DNA from: Tetracentron sinense
Taxonomy: Eukaryota > Streptophyta > Magnoliopsida > Trochodendrales > Trochodendraceae
DNA: 64,000 nucleotides
Reading direction: 5' to 3'
Assembly: GCA_015143295.1 (NCBI GenBank)
Contig: CM026553.1
Span: 434,001 to 498,000 of the forward strand
This document shows positions 1 through 9,871 of the stretch, piece after piece (position 1 is the stretch's first letter; every line of letters begins with the position of its first letter). Under the pieces are notes generated by a model. That model was not told the DNA's origin and did not search any database. It saw only the letters and a program-made list of their open reading frames with translations. A program made the translations under genes and the position numbers.

Positions 1-740
1 TCGAAGCTATTCAAACACAATCTCCAAAGATTGATTCCTATCCTTGACGGCTTTGGCTCATACCAGCTAACACTCACAGCGGAGTAACAATGGGGATTTG
101 AAGGTTCAACAAATCTCTAGAGAGATCTCAAGGAGTATGAAGATCAAATGAAGCAAATATGATAAGAAAAGGTTTACCTTGCTTCACTAGAGAATAAGAG
201 AGGAGAGATGAATAGATCAACCAAAAGAGTATTGATTGATCTTAAAATATGATAGAACTCTCAAAACTCTCTACTAAAAACCCTAACCTTCGAATTAGGT
301 CGTTAGACACTATATAGAATGGAAAAAAAATTTTCCCAAAAGGTAAAATTTGGATTTTGAAAGAATTATAAAGGGGAGGTCGACTGGCTATAGGGGCAGT
401 CGACCAAGTATAGGGGCGGTCGACTGGCTGAGACATAGTAGCTTACTATTTTATTAAAAAGGCAAAAACGCATACAGTCGATCGACCAACTAAGAAGTCC
501 GGTCGACCGGCTGTCAACTTTTGGCTACTATAATTGATATTTATCAATTTCTTATAGTAGACGGTCGACTGGACCCCAACCCCGGTCGACCTGGATTCAC
601 CAGAAAAGCTCAAAAAGCTCTAAGAACTTTCCAAGCCAATTTTAGGCCATTAGCTAACCATCTAGGTCTGATATAGATTTTTCTAAGCTAATTCCACCTA
701 GGTAAACATGGTATCTAGGTCTCTTACCTTCCTAGTGACA
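1..740 (-). mobile_element. LTR of an unclassified LTR retrotransposon, cut by the window edge
   Basis: Reading the minus strand, an LTR appears to begin with TGTCACTAGGAAGG at 740 and run leftwards out of the window. It has an AT-rich U3, a palindrome array at 378-589, a TATA box at 317-311 and a transcribed leader. No coding sequence belongs to it here. The start is inferred from the TGT terminus and from the resemblance of the layout to better-bounded LTRs in this window. No target duplication can be checked because the other end is missing. It could be a solo LTR or one end of a full element. Confidence 0.5.
378..589 (-). promoter_or_regulatory. Palindrome array (GGTCGACC type) in U3, with TATA box downstream
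   Basis: Seven copies of a GGTCGACYGG-like palindrome are present. The TCGA cores start at 380, 400, 420, 482, 503, 564 and 585, so within each cluster the spacing is 20 or 21 bp. On the minus strand the array lies about 60 bp upstream of a TATATAG box at 317-311. The placement matches arrays in the other LTR families here. A transcription-factor binding cluster is the simplest reading; no binding protein can be named. Confidence 0.6.
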
Positions 741-1390
741 TGAGCAAAGGATGAATGCAGGGTCTTCAGGCTTTATCTTCATTTGACTTGTTCTTCTTCG
801 AGCAGGAACACTATTCACTAACCATTGTTTTGATTATGGAATTAGCCAACACTAAATACATGACTTTTACATTCGTTATATTACATAGAGATAAATACTT
901 GTACCCGTACCTAGTCATAGTATCTCAATATCCTCTCATATATTTTTGGAAACAGATGTTAGTGCCCGTACCTAGTCATAGTACACTAACATCCTTTCAT
1001 ATTTCTTGAAAACAGATACTAGTGCTCGTACCTGGTCAAAGTACACTAGATCCTTTCATATTCTTATTAACTTATGAACTTTTTCTTCTTTTCTTATGAA
1101 CCTTTCTTATGATCTTTTTACTTATGAAACTTATGAACTTTTTCATATGATCTTTTACTTTTGAGTCTTATGAGACATCTTGATCATACATCCATACATT
1201 TGCATAGTGATTGTGAGTATTAGTCATGCCTAGAAACTTGTAAGCATCATAAGTACGTAGGAGTATCATGGTAATCATAGAGAGTAATTAAAACATGGGA
1301 CTATATCATGGAGTTGCATTTATGAAGATAACATAGCATACACATGGCTACTTAGCCTAGTTTGTAAAAACATAACTTCATGGATAAAGG
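741..1390 (-). mobile_element. Older LTR remnant with hairpin units
   Basis: On the minus strand, 885-1056 contains three units related to the hairpin arrays of the 43-58 kb LTR family. The clearest pairs arms GATGTTAGTG and CACTAACATC around a loop containing GACTAGGTACGGG. Neither LTR end could be fixed. The stretch is non-coding and is best read as a decayed internal part of a chromovirus-type LTR next to the LTR at 1-740. The hairpin similarity is direct; the family assignment is inference. Confidence 0.45.
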
Positions 1391-1406
1391 AGATTACTTA
1401 AGATAA

Positions 1407-1781
1407 ATGTACGAGTACAGAGAAGCTCTACAATTTGTAGGAACCTACCTACCAGGATATGCCTTAAATCCTTTAAGAGTTAGACCATTTGAAGTACAAA
1501 ATTTCATCGAAGATGATAGTGAGAGTATCTACTCCATTGAAGAACTCTCTAGCTAGTCCTCTAGTCAGTCAGAAGATTCAGACTCTGAACAATTTGAAGC
1601 AGAGACTCAGTTCTACAATTCTAGCTCTATCGAAGTAAACATGATCCAGATAGATAGAACCCAAGACAAGGAAAAAACTATAGAAGAAAAAGAAGATGAA
1701 GTACCAGAATCTCATAAAAAACTCCTAATGCAAAAATATACACACATACGTACAAGAAGAGGAAAAGTAGAAAAGCAATAG
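1407..1781 (+). pseudogene. Acidic protein remnant, unidentified
   Basis: An open frame of 124 codons starts at ATG 1407 and ends at TAG 1779, with one in-frame TAG at 1554. The product is rich in Glu, Asp and Ser in the middle and basic at its end. I do not recognise the family with confidence. A structural or polyprotein fragment of a retroelement, possibly an endogenous pararetrovirus, would fit the composition, but no protease, RT or zinc-knuckle motif is present. The sequence to about 2100 is AT-rich with no usable frame. Confidence 0.3.
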
Positions 1782-2099
1782 CAACCAAAGAGGAAGAAGA
1801 AGGATCTCCCCTGAATGGAGAATACCAGGTGAACCCTCAATATGGCCACCTCTCTTTCTTTTCTTTCTTTTTGATGCTAAAACCTCTATGAGGTATCTTG
1901 TAATGCGTACATGGGATCTGAGCAACCCATTGCATAAATACAAATACTTTATTCAACATCTGTTCTTCTTATTATTTTTCTTCTTAATCAGAGATTCTTC
2001 CCCAAATAGGGAAGGTAATTAACAGTCTGAGTTTACTCAGATTGGAAGGATAGTCCCCCACATTGAATTATAAACTTCATACAACAATGGAGGAAATTT

Positions 2100-2982
2100 G
2101 ATAGGCATTGACAATTTTTTGCGCTTACAGATACTGCCATATTTAGTGAGAGACTGAGTGATGATGTCTCTAGCATCAGGCAGGTAATCCAAGCTCAAGG
2201 ATCCTACATTCATCAGATTTCTACTTTATTGGATGCTCAGGCTCCAGTCATCGATGAAATGGCTTCTAGAGTCACTCAAGTAGCCATTGGGATGATGAGT
2301 ATCCGAAACCGTATATCGCATATACCTGTACCTTTGGATGTAGAGATTCTAGTGAGACCTCAGGAGAGACCCTCAGAGCATGTAATCTCCAATGATAGTA
2401 CCTCCTCTTATTCACAGGACATGTCAAAAGCAGCAACATTCAAGAAGAGAAAGAGAGAAGAACAAAAATGAAGATTGTTTTATGTTTTTCTTCTTATATT
2501 TTCTATTTGTTTTGCTAAATTGATGTAATTACCTTTTAGTTGTAATTTTTCTTGAAGTAATCCAAATTGTCTTTTTAACATTTCTGTGTCTTAAAAGTAT
2601 GAATTAGACATGTATCTTACTTTTTGATATATATGATCTTTCATTGTCTGCCTATGATATTTTTGCATTTGCACTTATTTTTATGATTACAAGAGGGAGA
2701 AAAATGAATATGACTTGTAACGCTTAAAATGAATATGTTTAAATTTTTGTGGAACTTCTCTTGGTCTTTCTCATAACTGATCTTGTTTTGACTAATGTAT
2801 TTTTGAAAACATATATCTCTTGAAATGTCCAAAATATGCAAAGAAGTTCAAATTTACTACAATTTATATGAATGCATATGTTTAGGGGGAGTCACCTCAA
2901 ATATTTTATTGAACTCACATATTGAGGGGGAGCTTTTTCCCGAGTCATTTCATTATTATGTCATCATAAAAAATGAGGAGAT
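2100..2982 (+). pseudogene. 3' end of a SIRE-like copia element (extra ORF tail, UTR, polypurine tract)
   Basis: A frame ending at 2471 encodes a polypeptide tail with a heptad-like stretch and a basic end (FKKRKREEQK). It is preceded near 2130 by an acceptor-like pyrimidine tract ending in CAG. The following UTR has two GGGGGAG tracts (2883 and 2926 regions) and then an A/G-rich tract ending at 2982, directly before an LTR starting TGTTAGCC. Repeated GGGGGAG runs before a TGTTAG LTR are typical of SIRE/Maximus elements, which often carry an extra env-like ORF after pol. The pol region lies outside or is lost. Confidence 0.5.
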
Positions 2983-4386
2983 TGTTAGCCTAAAGGTTAA
3001 AACCCTATGTACCCCTAATAATTTTGATTATGACATAATAATGCAATGAGCATTTTGGTACTAATTGTTCTACAAAGTGTGTCAATTTCATATTTAAGGA
3101 ACATTAGTCCAAAGATTCAACATGACCAAGATATGTCACCAAGTAAAAACAAGACTCGTTGATGAAAGAAAAATCAAGACAACAAGCTACAAGAGCCAAT
3201 TCCAACATGAAGATCCAAATGAAGAGCCAAGATTTCACCTATAGTCCAAGTCGGATCATGAAGTTAAAGCAGGAATCATTCAAGATCAAGACAAGAAAAC
3301 TAAAGACTCAAGAAGTTTTATTTAATCCATTTCAAGAATTTAAAACTTATGTATTAAGTCCTCAATTGGTTGGAAAGTCACAAAGCTTAAAAGCCTAGAT
3401 TGACCTTAGGAAGCCTTGACCTATTTGGAAAATATTCCAAGGCCCTAAGACATCTCAAGACTTGACCAAAAACATGATAATGGAAAGCCCAAAGGCCTAT
3501 GAATTCATTCTCATCTTAAAAGTCTTTTAAAATAAGGTATTATGTGAAAAATCAGTGCAGACATCGACGTCTGAGAAGGGAGGACCTTCAAACGTCAACA
3601 TTTGGTGTTAACAGTAGCGCAAAAAAATTTTCTGTTTTTGCAGATGTCGACGTCTTAGGCTGAAACGTCGACGTCTACATGTGGGAAACTCGTAACAGCT
3701 AGTTTTTCAACAATTGAAACCACAATAAATGCTACACCAACGGCTATAATCTTCTAAGCCCTATAAATTGAGTTCATTTATGAACAATAAACAACCACTG
3801 ATCCCCTATTGAATAATCATTGATCATATCATTCAATTCTTATCAATCACATGTTGAAAATCTTAGAAATCCCAAATTCTCCTATTTGAGCTTTTAACTC
3901 TCAATCTCTTGAGATATTTGTAGAGGTTTTATTCCAATCCAATCTAGCTCATTAAGGAGCCTTGTAACTGGATTCAAATTCAATCATCTTCATTACATTG
4001 AAGGAAATCAAGAATTTGTTCATTCTTGTCCAAGAAGTTGGAAAGCTTTGTGAAGTCAAGAGAGGGTGTTCTCTTGCATCAAAGGTGGTGTCCCAACCTG
4101 TGAAGAGATTGTAAGAGGTTTGAGCTTCACCCAGTGAAGAAGCTTGTACGAATAAAATCTTGTGAACCCTTGAAGTTGGAAGCTGAAAGGTGGAGACGTA
4201 GGCAAGTTATCGAACCACGTGAACAAACTCTCTATGTATGTATTTCTCTAACTTCTTATTATTTATCTTTGTTAATGACATTGTCTTAAATTCTTTAATT
4301 CCACAAAATAGACCAAGACAAATTTTATTGTGCCATTGACCATAATCATCCCCCCCCCCCCTCTAGGGTCCATTTACTGGGCAACA
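2983..4386 (+). mobile_element. 3' LTR of the SIRE-like copia element
   Basis: The LTR runs from TGTTAGCC at 2983 to GGGCAACA at 4386, about 1.4 kb. It contains a palindrome array at 3562-3676, a TATA box (TATAAAT) at 3762-3768 and a poly-C run near 4351-4361 close to its end. An inverted fragment with nearly the same start lies at 5186-5560. The 5' LTR is not in the window, so the target duplication cannot be tested. Confidence 0.7.
3562..3676 (+). promoter_or_regulatory. Palindrome array (GACGTCGACGTC type) in U3
   Basis: Copies of a GACGTCGACGTC-like palindrome occur with TCGA cores at 3564, 3647 and 3668 (the last two 21 bp apart), plus a decayed half near 3592. The TATA box follows 94 bp after the last core. 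GACGTC is a known bZIP C-box core, so a bZIP factor is a possible but untested ligand. Confidence 0.55.
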
Positions 4387-5185
4387 ATTCCTCTTAATAA
4401 TAATAAAAACATGATTGAACTTATAAAAAACATGGAATAACTCGTACATCACTAGAAATCAAATAGATAAACAATCAAACATATTATCATTAAAACTTAG
4501 GTAGAATCACAATGAATATTCATACCGTTACAAAGGAAACATAACCCCTAGCCCTAGCTAGAGCCTTAAGCTACCATGAGAGAAGAAGAATCTATAAAAT
4601 ATAGCCTATGGAAGATAAAGATAATTAAATCCTCCCTAAAGTTGAATCCCCCATTCTTATAGAAAACCAGAAAAATAAATCTTCAATTCCTCATTTTCAG
4701 TCCAGGATTTTAGCAGCAACTTGTGGGCTAATGTTGACCTTCCAAGCGTGTGAATTTGGGAATTCTCATTAGAGAGAGAACTATAGTGCTTGAAATCAGC
4801 TTTCCAAAACATCCAACTTTGCATCCATCCGAATTTTTAGGAGATAAATATGCCCAAAATACTGATCAGTGGTCAGATTTGATTTTCCTAAATTTCACCC
4901 AACAACTTCTTCATTTGTTGTTCTCCCTTCACACACATGCACCTTCATTCTTTTATTTACAAGGTAGTCAAAGCTCATTCATTTTCTTTTCCTATTTTAA
5001 CCCAAGTCATTAGTGAGCCCCACCTCATAATTCCTCTTTCCAATATCATTATACTTATTCTCTCTCTCTCTCTCCAAATTTGCTTCAAAATTGTCTCTAC
5101 ATCAATAAATTAAATATAAATGAGGCATGTAGAATCTTAATACACGTAAAATAATAATTTCCATGTTATGCAATGGTGAGGAAGA
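4387..5185. other. Non-coding stretch, nothing assigned
   Basis: AT-rich sequence between two SIRE-like LTR pieces. It holds a (TC)n microsatellite at 5060-5075 and no frame with recognisable protein similarity. It may be the decayed remainder of the minus-strand LTR whose 5' end is at 5560, but similarity fades left of about 5190. Confidence 0.4.
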
Positions 5186-5560
5186 ATTGTCATACTTTAC
5201 GTGTAATGAAGAGTTTGATGCAGGAAAATGCTAATAAAGTCTTGTGATTAAGAGGTATGTAACAATTCATGCTTATCATGGATATGTCTTCATGATCTTT
5301 ATTATTGTTCATTGATCCATCTTGAACTTTGGGAATGATCTTGAATTCATCTTTGTGCATGGAAGCTTTTTCTTGATGGTTCATCTTGGATATGTGGAGT
5401 CTTTTTCATACATCATGCTTTGAATATTGGGCTAATGTTCTTGTAATCTGAATTTTTCATAAACTTCATATAAAACATTAGTACCAAAATGATCATTTCA
5501 TTAATGTGTTATCATCAAAATTATTAGGGATACACAAGGTTTTAACCTTTAGGCTAACAT
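5186..5560 (-). mobile_element. SIRE-like LTR fragment, inverted
   Basis: On the minus strand, sequence starting TGTTAGCCTAAAGG at 5560 matches the first few hundred bases of the LTR at 2983. It includes the same step through TACCCCTAATAATTTTGAT-like and TTTTGGTACTAAT motifs, with divergence. The bases just upstream on the minus strand (TCAAAAAGTAAA) look like a decayed polypurine tract, so this was a 3' LTR. Only the 5' part survives. Confidence 0.6.
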
Positions 5561-5574
5561 TTACTTTTTGATTG

Positions 5575-5765
5575 AGTGGGCATGTTTACTCTATACTTTT
5601 GTCTTGTTAAGTTTTGTATAAACTTGGAATATATTATAGTCTTTATTATAAGAAATTTTCAGGTTCCGCTTTTGTGTGCCTTGTGTAATCTCATAGGATG
5701 GTTTGATATGATAAGTCACGAGCCAAAGTCTCCAAAACTTCTAAGGGAGATTTTGGGTCGCGACA
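5575..5765 (+). mobile_element. 3' terminal fragment of a chromovirus LTR
   Basis: The end GGGTCGCGACA at 5765 is the same terminus used by the Tekay-like LTRs at 25374, 32934 and 37576 (there on the minus strand). The preceding bases, including GATGGTTTGATATGATAAGTCACGAG, resemble the last part of those LTRs. The next 15 bases contain TTGGTACGAAGA, which may be a worn initiator-Met primer site. The LTR 5' part is missing. Confidence 0.55.
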
Positions 5766-6013
5766 AAGTTGGTACGAAGATGTAGAACCCGGAATCCTTG
5801 TGCACTGTGCCAATGAATAGTGTTGTGAATAGTGACAATGCCTAGGGTGTGTATAGGCGAAGGCCGCCCATGTAACTCTTTGTGTTTGGTTAATGAGAAA
5901 TGGGGACTTTCAATTTTTTCTAAGTGTATGTGAGTGAATGTGTATGATGTTAAACAAAGGGTATAAAAAAACCCTAAGTGTTGGTGAGTGGAAAAGTGGC
6001 CAAATTAGGGGCA

Positions 6014-6150
6014 GGCTGGTTGACTGCTCAGACCACCGATCGACCGGATAACGCACTAAAATCTATGGAGATTTTGGGCAAAGAGAGTGTGGGGGACCGG
6101 TCGACTGCTCAGACCACCGGTCGACCCCTAAGCCACCGATCGACCGGTTG
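6014..6150 (+). promoter_or_regulatory. Palindrome array (ACCGGTCGACCGGT type) upstream of TATA
   Basis: Palindromes related to ACCGGTCGACCGGT have TCGA or TTGA cores at 6020, 6040, 6101, 6121 and 6140, spaced 20, 61, 20 and 19 bp. A TATA box follows at 6243, about 100 bp after the last copy. The flanking phrase CTGCTCAGA(C) is repeated with the palindrome, so the unit is longer than the palindrome alone. Confidence 0.6.
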
Positions 6151-6804
6151 ACACTCCTTGACCATTTTGCCTTAGCCAACCTACTTTATGCTTTTGGGAT
6201 ATTTTGGGGGGCTTTTTAGGGATTTTAACAAACCCCTTAGCCTATAAATACCCCATTTTGTGGGGTTAGAGTTAGAAAATTCTAAGGCAGAGAAAAGGAA
6301 GAGAAAAGAGAGAGAAGAAAGAAGAGAAAGCTAGGGTTTGGGCAAGGGTCAAAAAAGTGAACTTTGATTTGTTTCTCAAGTCCATTCTTGCTTCCACAAC
6401 TATTCTAAAGTGCTAAGACTGTAGGGATTCGGTCTCGAAAGGTAGATACACTCTACTAGCTTCTTCTGCCATAATTTCTATTGGAAAACCATGATGGAGA
6501 CCCAATGTGCTTTGATGTGAACTAGTGGGGAATCCTACTAGTTTCATTGTGATAATTTTATGCATTAAACCATGAAAAGAAAAGTGATGTTGGATGAACT
6601 CAAGTGTGTTACTCTGTGTGTTTTGCCTATGCTATCATTTTGAACGAAATAGAAAAGCATGTGCCATGTGTGATGTGTTCCACTGTCTACTATGTTCACT
6701 CACAATTGCCTATGAACACGTGTATTACATGATCGAGCTTTCGTATGTGTATGTGTATCGGAAAAGCAAAGTAAAAGATGAGGAACAAATTAAGTGGTTA
6801 TTGG

Positions 6805-7080
6805 GAGGATGCTAGTGGACTTTACACCACTTTAGGGTAAGCACTAGTCATCTGATCTCAAGTAAAACTATGTGTATTGGAAGGATGCAAATGGACACTT
6901 ACCAATCTAGGTAGGGCATCGGGCATCGGATTCCAAGTAAAGATATGTGCAAAGATACCAACGGGAAGGTTGGTTAAGGATTCTAGTATGCTCAGACCGG
7001 GTACGGCTACTAGACATGCTCCATGTGTATGTGAAAGGATGCTAATGGACTCTTACCAATCTAGGTAAGGCATTAGGCAA
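6805..7080 (+). repeat. Degenerate tandem hairpins in the LTR leader
   Basis: Several inverted repeats follow one another. At 6807 arms GATGCTAGTG and CACTAGTCATC pair with one bulge. Near 7040 outer arms TAATG/CATTA enclose an inner stem CTTACC-AATCTA-GGTAAG. Near 6887 the same inner stem has a G-U type change (CTTACC/GGTAGG). The arms resemble those of the 46.8, 52.1 and 57.5 kb arrays but the loops differ, so this is a diverged member of the same kind of array. Confidence 0.5.
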
Positions 7081-7215
7081 AGTCAAGTGTAATCTCCCAT
7101 AATAAGCAATGTGCAAAGCAAGTGAAATATGTCATGCGTAAAGTAAAAGATACAAAGAAGCCACTGAAGAATGTGATTTCAGAAGAAAGAAATGAAAAGT
7201 ATATGTTTTGCCGCA

Positions 7216-8913
7216 GGCATTTAGAAGCAAGAGAGCTCTGGGGATGCATTTTAGCAAATTTTTTAGGTGTATGTTAGCAAGTTTATCTTCTTCGTTTTGC
7301 TAGGGTTTTATGGAAAACCCTAGGGCTGCCGGTGCCTTGGAGAATGGTTCTTCGTCAAGGCCGCCGGATCCACCTACCCTATCCTATGCGGATGCTGCTA
7401 GTATCTCTTCTACGGTTTCAAACTCTTCTTCTCCTAATATTCCTTTCAAAAACCAGTCTTTGCATCAAGAAGAACCAGCGATATTCTTTATGAAGGAAGA
7501 AACCTCGATCCTATCAATTCCTCACAAACTCTCTTTGGTTGCTAAATGTGCTTACGGGCGTGCCCCTCTTGAAGCAACAAAAAACTTCAAGAAAAAATCT
7601 ATAGGGGTTAGGTTATCATTTTCAGTTGGTATTCTTGATGTGAGGCATCTTCTTTTTCATTTTACTTCCAAAGAAGATTTCTTGATGGTATGGTTAAAGG
7701 AAGCAATCTACATTAATGGCTTTCTATTCAGATTTTTTAAATGGATGCCCTTGTTCGTATCAGGAATTGAACCTTTGATAGTTCCGATATGGGTAAACTT
7801 CCCAACCCTTCCTCTTCATCTTTTCAATGAGTCTGCCCTGAGTTCCATCAGAAATATCATTGGAAAAGTATTAAAGATGGATGGTGTGACTAAATCGTGG
7901 TCTCGACCTAGTGCAACAAGAGTATAGAGGTTGATATATTAAAAAAGAACCCAGAACGTTTCTGGTTGGGTATTGGAAACAATGGTTGATGGCAAGAAAT
8001 AGAATATGAGAAAAGTATCTATTCTGTCCTCTTTGCAAGAAGCTTGGGCACGATTTGGAATCATACAAAGCTAGAAAAAACGAAGTACTCAAAGAACAAT
8101 GGAGAATAAGGATCAGGACGAGGCAAATGAAAGAAATAGAAACCAAGTTTGGAAGGTTAAGAATAATGATAAAGATTCAAACAACAACCCAAAGATAATC
8201 ATAGGACAGGAAGACGTTGAAAAAAAGAAGGATTTTCAGAATCTTATGTTCGATGAAGGGTGTGCAGATCTGGAAAAAATTTGAAGCAATACTGGATTCA
8301 GGTAAGTCTGTTGAGAGAAGAAACCTTACAGAAACAAGTTTGGGAATCCCAGGTATGTTTGAATCTTCAGTTCATAAAATTACAGGTTTTTCCTCCATGA
8401 TAACAACCAAAGAAGATACTAGATCTGGCATGGCTCCATCTCCAGTATCCATTGATAATATAACTGATTATTCTGAACCAAAAATCTTTTGATTTAATAG
8501 CAATCTTCCAAATCTGGACTCTAATAACAAATCAGGTAAGGTTTCATCACCAGTATGCATTGAATACAGATCTGAAATTTCTGAACCAGAAATCAGCAGA
8601 TTAAGTAACAACCATCCAAATATGGATTCTAATGTTCAATTGAATTCGGTAGTTTCTTTGGATGCTTATCTTGAAAACTCTCCCCAGGTTTCTAATATCA
8701 ACCAAAGATCCTATTCCAAATTCAAAAAACAAAATTACAAATCCTTCTTTTCTTTCTAATTCTGAAATTAGGGGTCTTTTATTACAGGAAAAAGAATTTT
8801 TTATAAAAAAAGTTTATCAGTCCCCTCATTATCGTATGTGGAACAAGTTGATCGAAACTTTAGAAGGATATTCTCATCCTACTGAGGATGTTCATAATAT
8901 GAAATATTACAAG
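7216..8913 (+). pseudogene. LINE (L1-type) ORF1 pseudogene with DUF4283 domain
   Basis: ATG at 7310 opens 205 codons. An N-terminal Ser/Pro-rich tail (LSYADAAS) is followed by a DUF4283-like domain of plant L1 ORF1 proteins, ending PIWVNFPTLPLHLF. At about 7922 a small deletion shifts the frame, and beyond it a worn zinc-knuckle region (FCPLCKKLGHDLE) can be followed in a second frame, with a TGA and another shift. Ser/Asn-rich ORF1 tail remnants run to 8913, where the Tat LTR begins. No ORF2 (endonuclease-RT) is present in the window. ORF1 proteins bind LINE RNA; this copy cannot. Confidence 0.7.
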
Positions 8914-9812
8914 TGTAACGGATAAAATTCGTAAAATCAACTCAGTGTTGGAGGACGAGCTCGTTTTTGTCGTTTTGTTCACGAAAGTGACACGTGGACA
9001 CGAGTTGGGGTCACGTGCTTAAAATATAGGGGTCACACGTTGTCTGATGCACAACGATCCCGTTGTGTGCCTTACGACGTCTTTGTTCTCTTGCAGAACA
9101 ACGTTTCCGTTGTGGCTTTGACAACGTGCTCGTTGTCTAAAGCACAACGTGAACGTTGTGCTCTTGACAACGTCGATGTCGTTACGCGAACGACGAGTCC
9201 GTTGTCTCACCGACAACGATGTCGTGCTGTATTTTAAGGCATCTACGCCGTAACCGAGCTTGAGTCAACAACGAGACCGACTCGTAGGAGGAAGTGATCA
9301 GGAGGCGATCCATAATTCCGACAGACATGCCGAATGCGCCGTTTCGTGCCGAAAGCACTGTCTTGGCATTTAATGCTGGTCACTTCTACGTACCATCCGA
9401 TCCCGTCCGATTGGACTTATAGGAGGCTCTCACGTGTAATGCAACCGGCGGCAGATATGTCTAAGATATTTGGCAATGAGTGCAAAGACACGTGGTATGG
9501 ACACCTATGGTCATCCATGGTCATCGATGGCTATATCAACCTTGCCCTATAAAAACCCCGTGATTTTTAGTGCACAGGACACTTGTTCATTAACCCAGAT
9601 CTGAGAATACGTGTTCAGTGCATCCAGTGCCTTGCGTATTTTTCAGTGACTGTTCTAGCGTTTACTGTTCATCATCTTCTACACTTGCTGACTTTACCAT
9701 CGGAGTACAGGTCAGGGTGCCACACCCTCCGCTCCAACCTTCTACCAGTAAACCAGAGCGTGGGAGGAGCTGCTGCTGACGCGTGTCCTTCCGGTTAATT
9801 TATCCCCACACA
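8914..9812 (+). mobile_element. 5' LTR of Tat/Retand-like element 1
   Basis: The LTR runs from TGTAACGG at 8914 to CCACACA at 9812 (899 bp). It is followed four bases later by a primer site. It contains a strict 23-bp palindrome array (9028-9228) and a TATA box (TATAAAA, 9548-9554). The minus-strand LTR at 58866-59585 is a relative and shares blocks such as GAGACCGACTCG and a TTTAATG(C/T)TGGTCA phrase. The 5 bp before it are ACAAG; no matching duplication was found downstream because the 3' LTR is missing. Confidence 0.8.
9028..9228 (+). promoter_or_regulatory. 23-bp periodic inverted-repeat array, ACAACG-N4-CGTTGT
   Basis: Units of form ACAACG-N4-CGTTGT start at 9051, 9074, 9098, 9121, 9144, 9167, 9190 and 9213, with steps 23, 24, 23, 23, 23, 23 and 23. 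The right half of a further unit at 9038 is in phase. The four inner bases differ in every unit (ATCC, TCTT, TTTC, TGCT, TGAA, TCGA, AGTC, ATGT) and so do the 7-bp linkers. Pairing sometimes extends: AGCACAACG/CGTTGTGCT at 9141 and GACAACG/CGTTGTC at 9120. The TATA box is about 320 bp downstream. A phased dimer-binding cluster is likely. Confidence 0.75.
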
Positions 9813-9816
9813 AAAT

Positions 9817-9833
9817 TGGCGCCGTCTGTGGGA
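9817..9833 (+). other. Primer-binding site (tRNA-Asp-like), element 1
   Basis: TGGCGCCGTCTGTGGGA follows the LTR end by four bases. This form of primer site is common in Tat/Athila-group elements, where the first bases pair with the 3' end of a tRNA such as tRNA-Asp. The relative at 58844-58860 has TGGTGCCGTCTGTGGGA on the minus strand. Confidence 0.8.
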
Positions 9834-9871
9834 AATAATAAACGGACCCCCCTTTTTTGCTCTCTGTGATC

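Larger units (their letters stand above)
5781..7215 (+). mobile_element. Chromovirus-type LTR, 3' part missing
   Basis: It begins TGTAGAACCCGGAATCC at 5781. Its first 60 bases parallel the LTRs at 42737, 50167 and 55570, with the same GTGAATAGTG phrases. In order it has a palindrome array (6014-6150), a TATA box (TATAAAT, 6243-6249), a GA-rich leader, a donor-like AAAG/GTAGAT at 6442, and hairpin units at 6805-7080. The usual terminal stem-loop and 3' end are absent, and LINE sequence follows. Truncation is therefore on the 3' side. Confidence 0.6.

Noticed and set aside
1407..2100. Endogenous pararetrovirus
   Set aside because: The acidic frame would suit such a protein, but no RT, protease or movement-protein motif is visible, so I left it unassigned.
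9028..9228. CRISPR array
   Set aside because: The repeat is a short inverted repeat with 4-bp centres and 7-bp linkers, inside a plant LTR; there are no spacers of CRISPR size and no cas genes.
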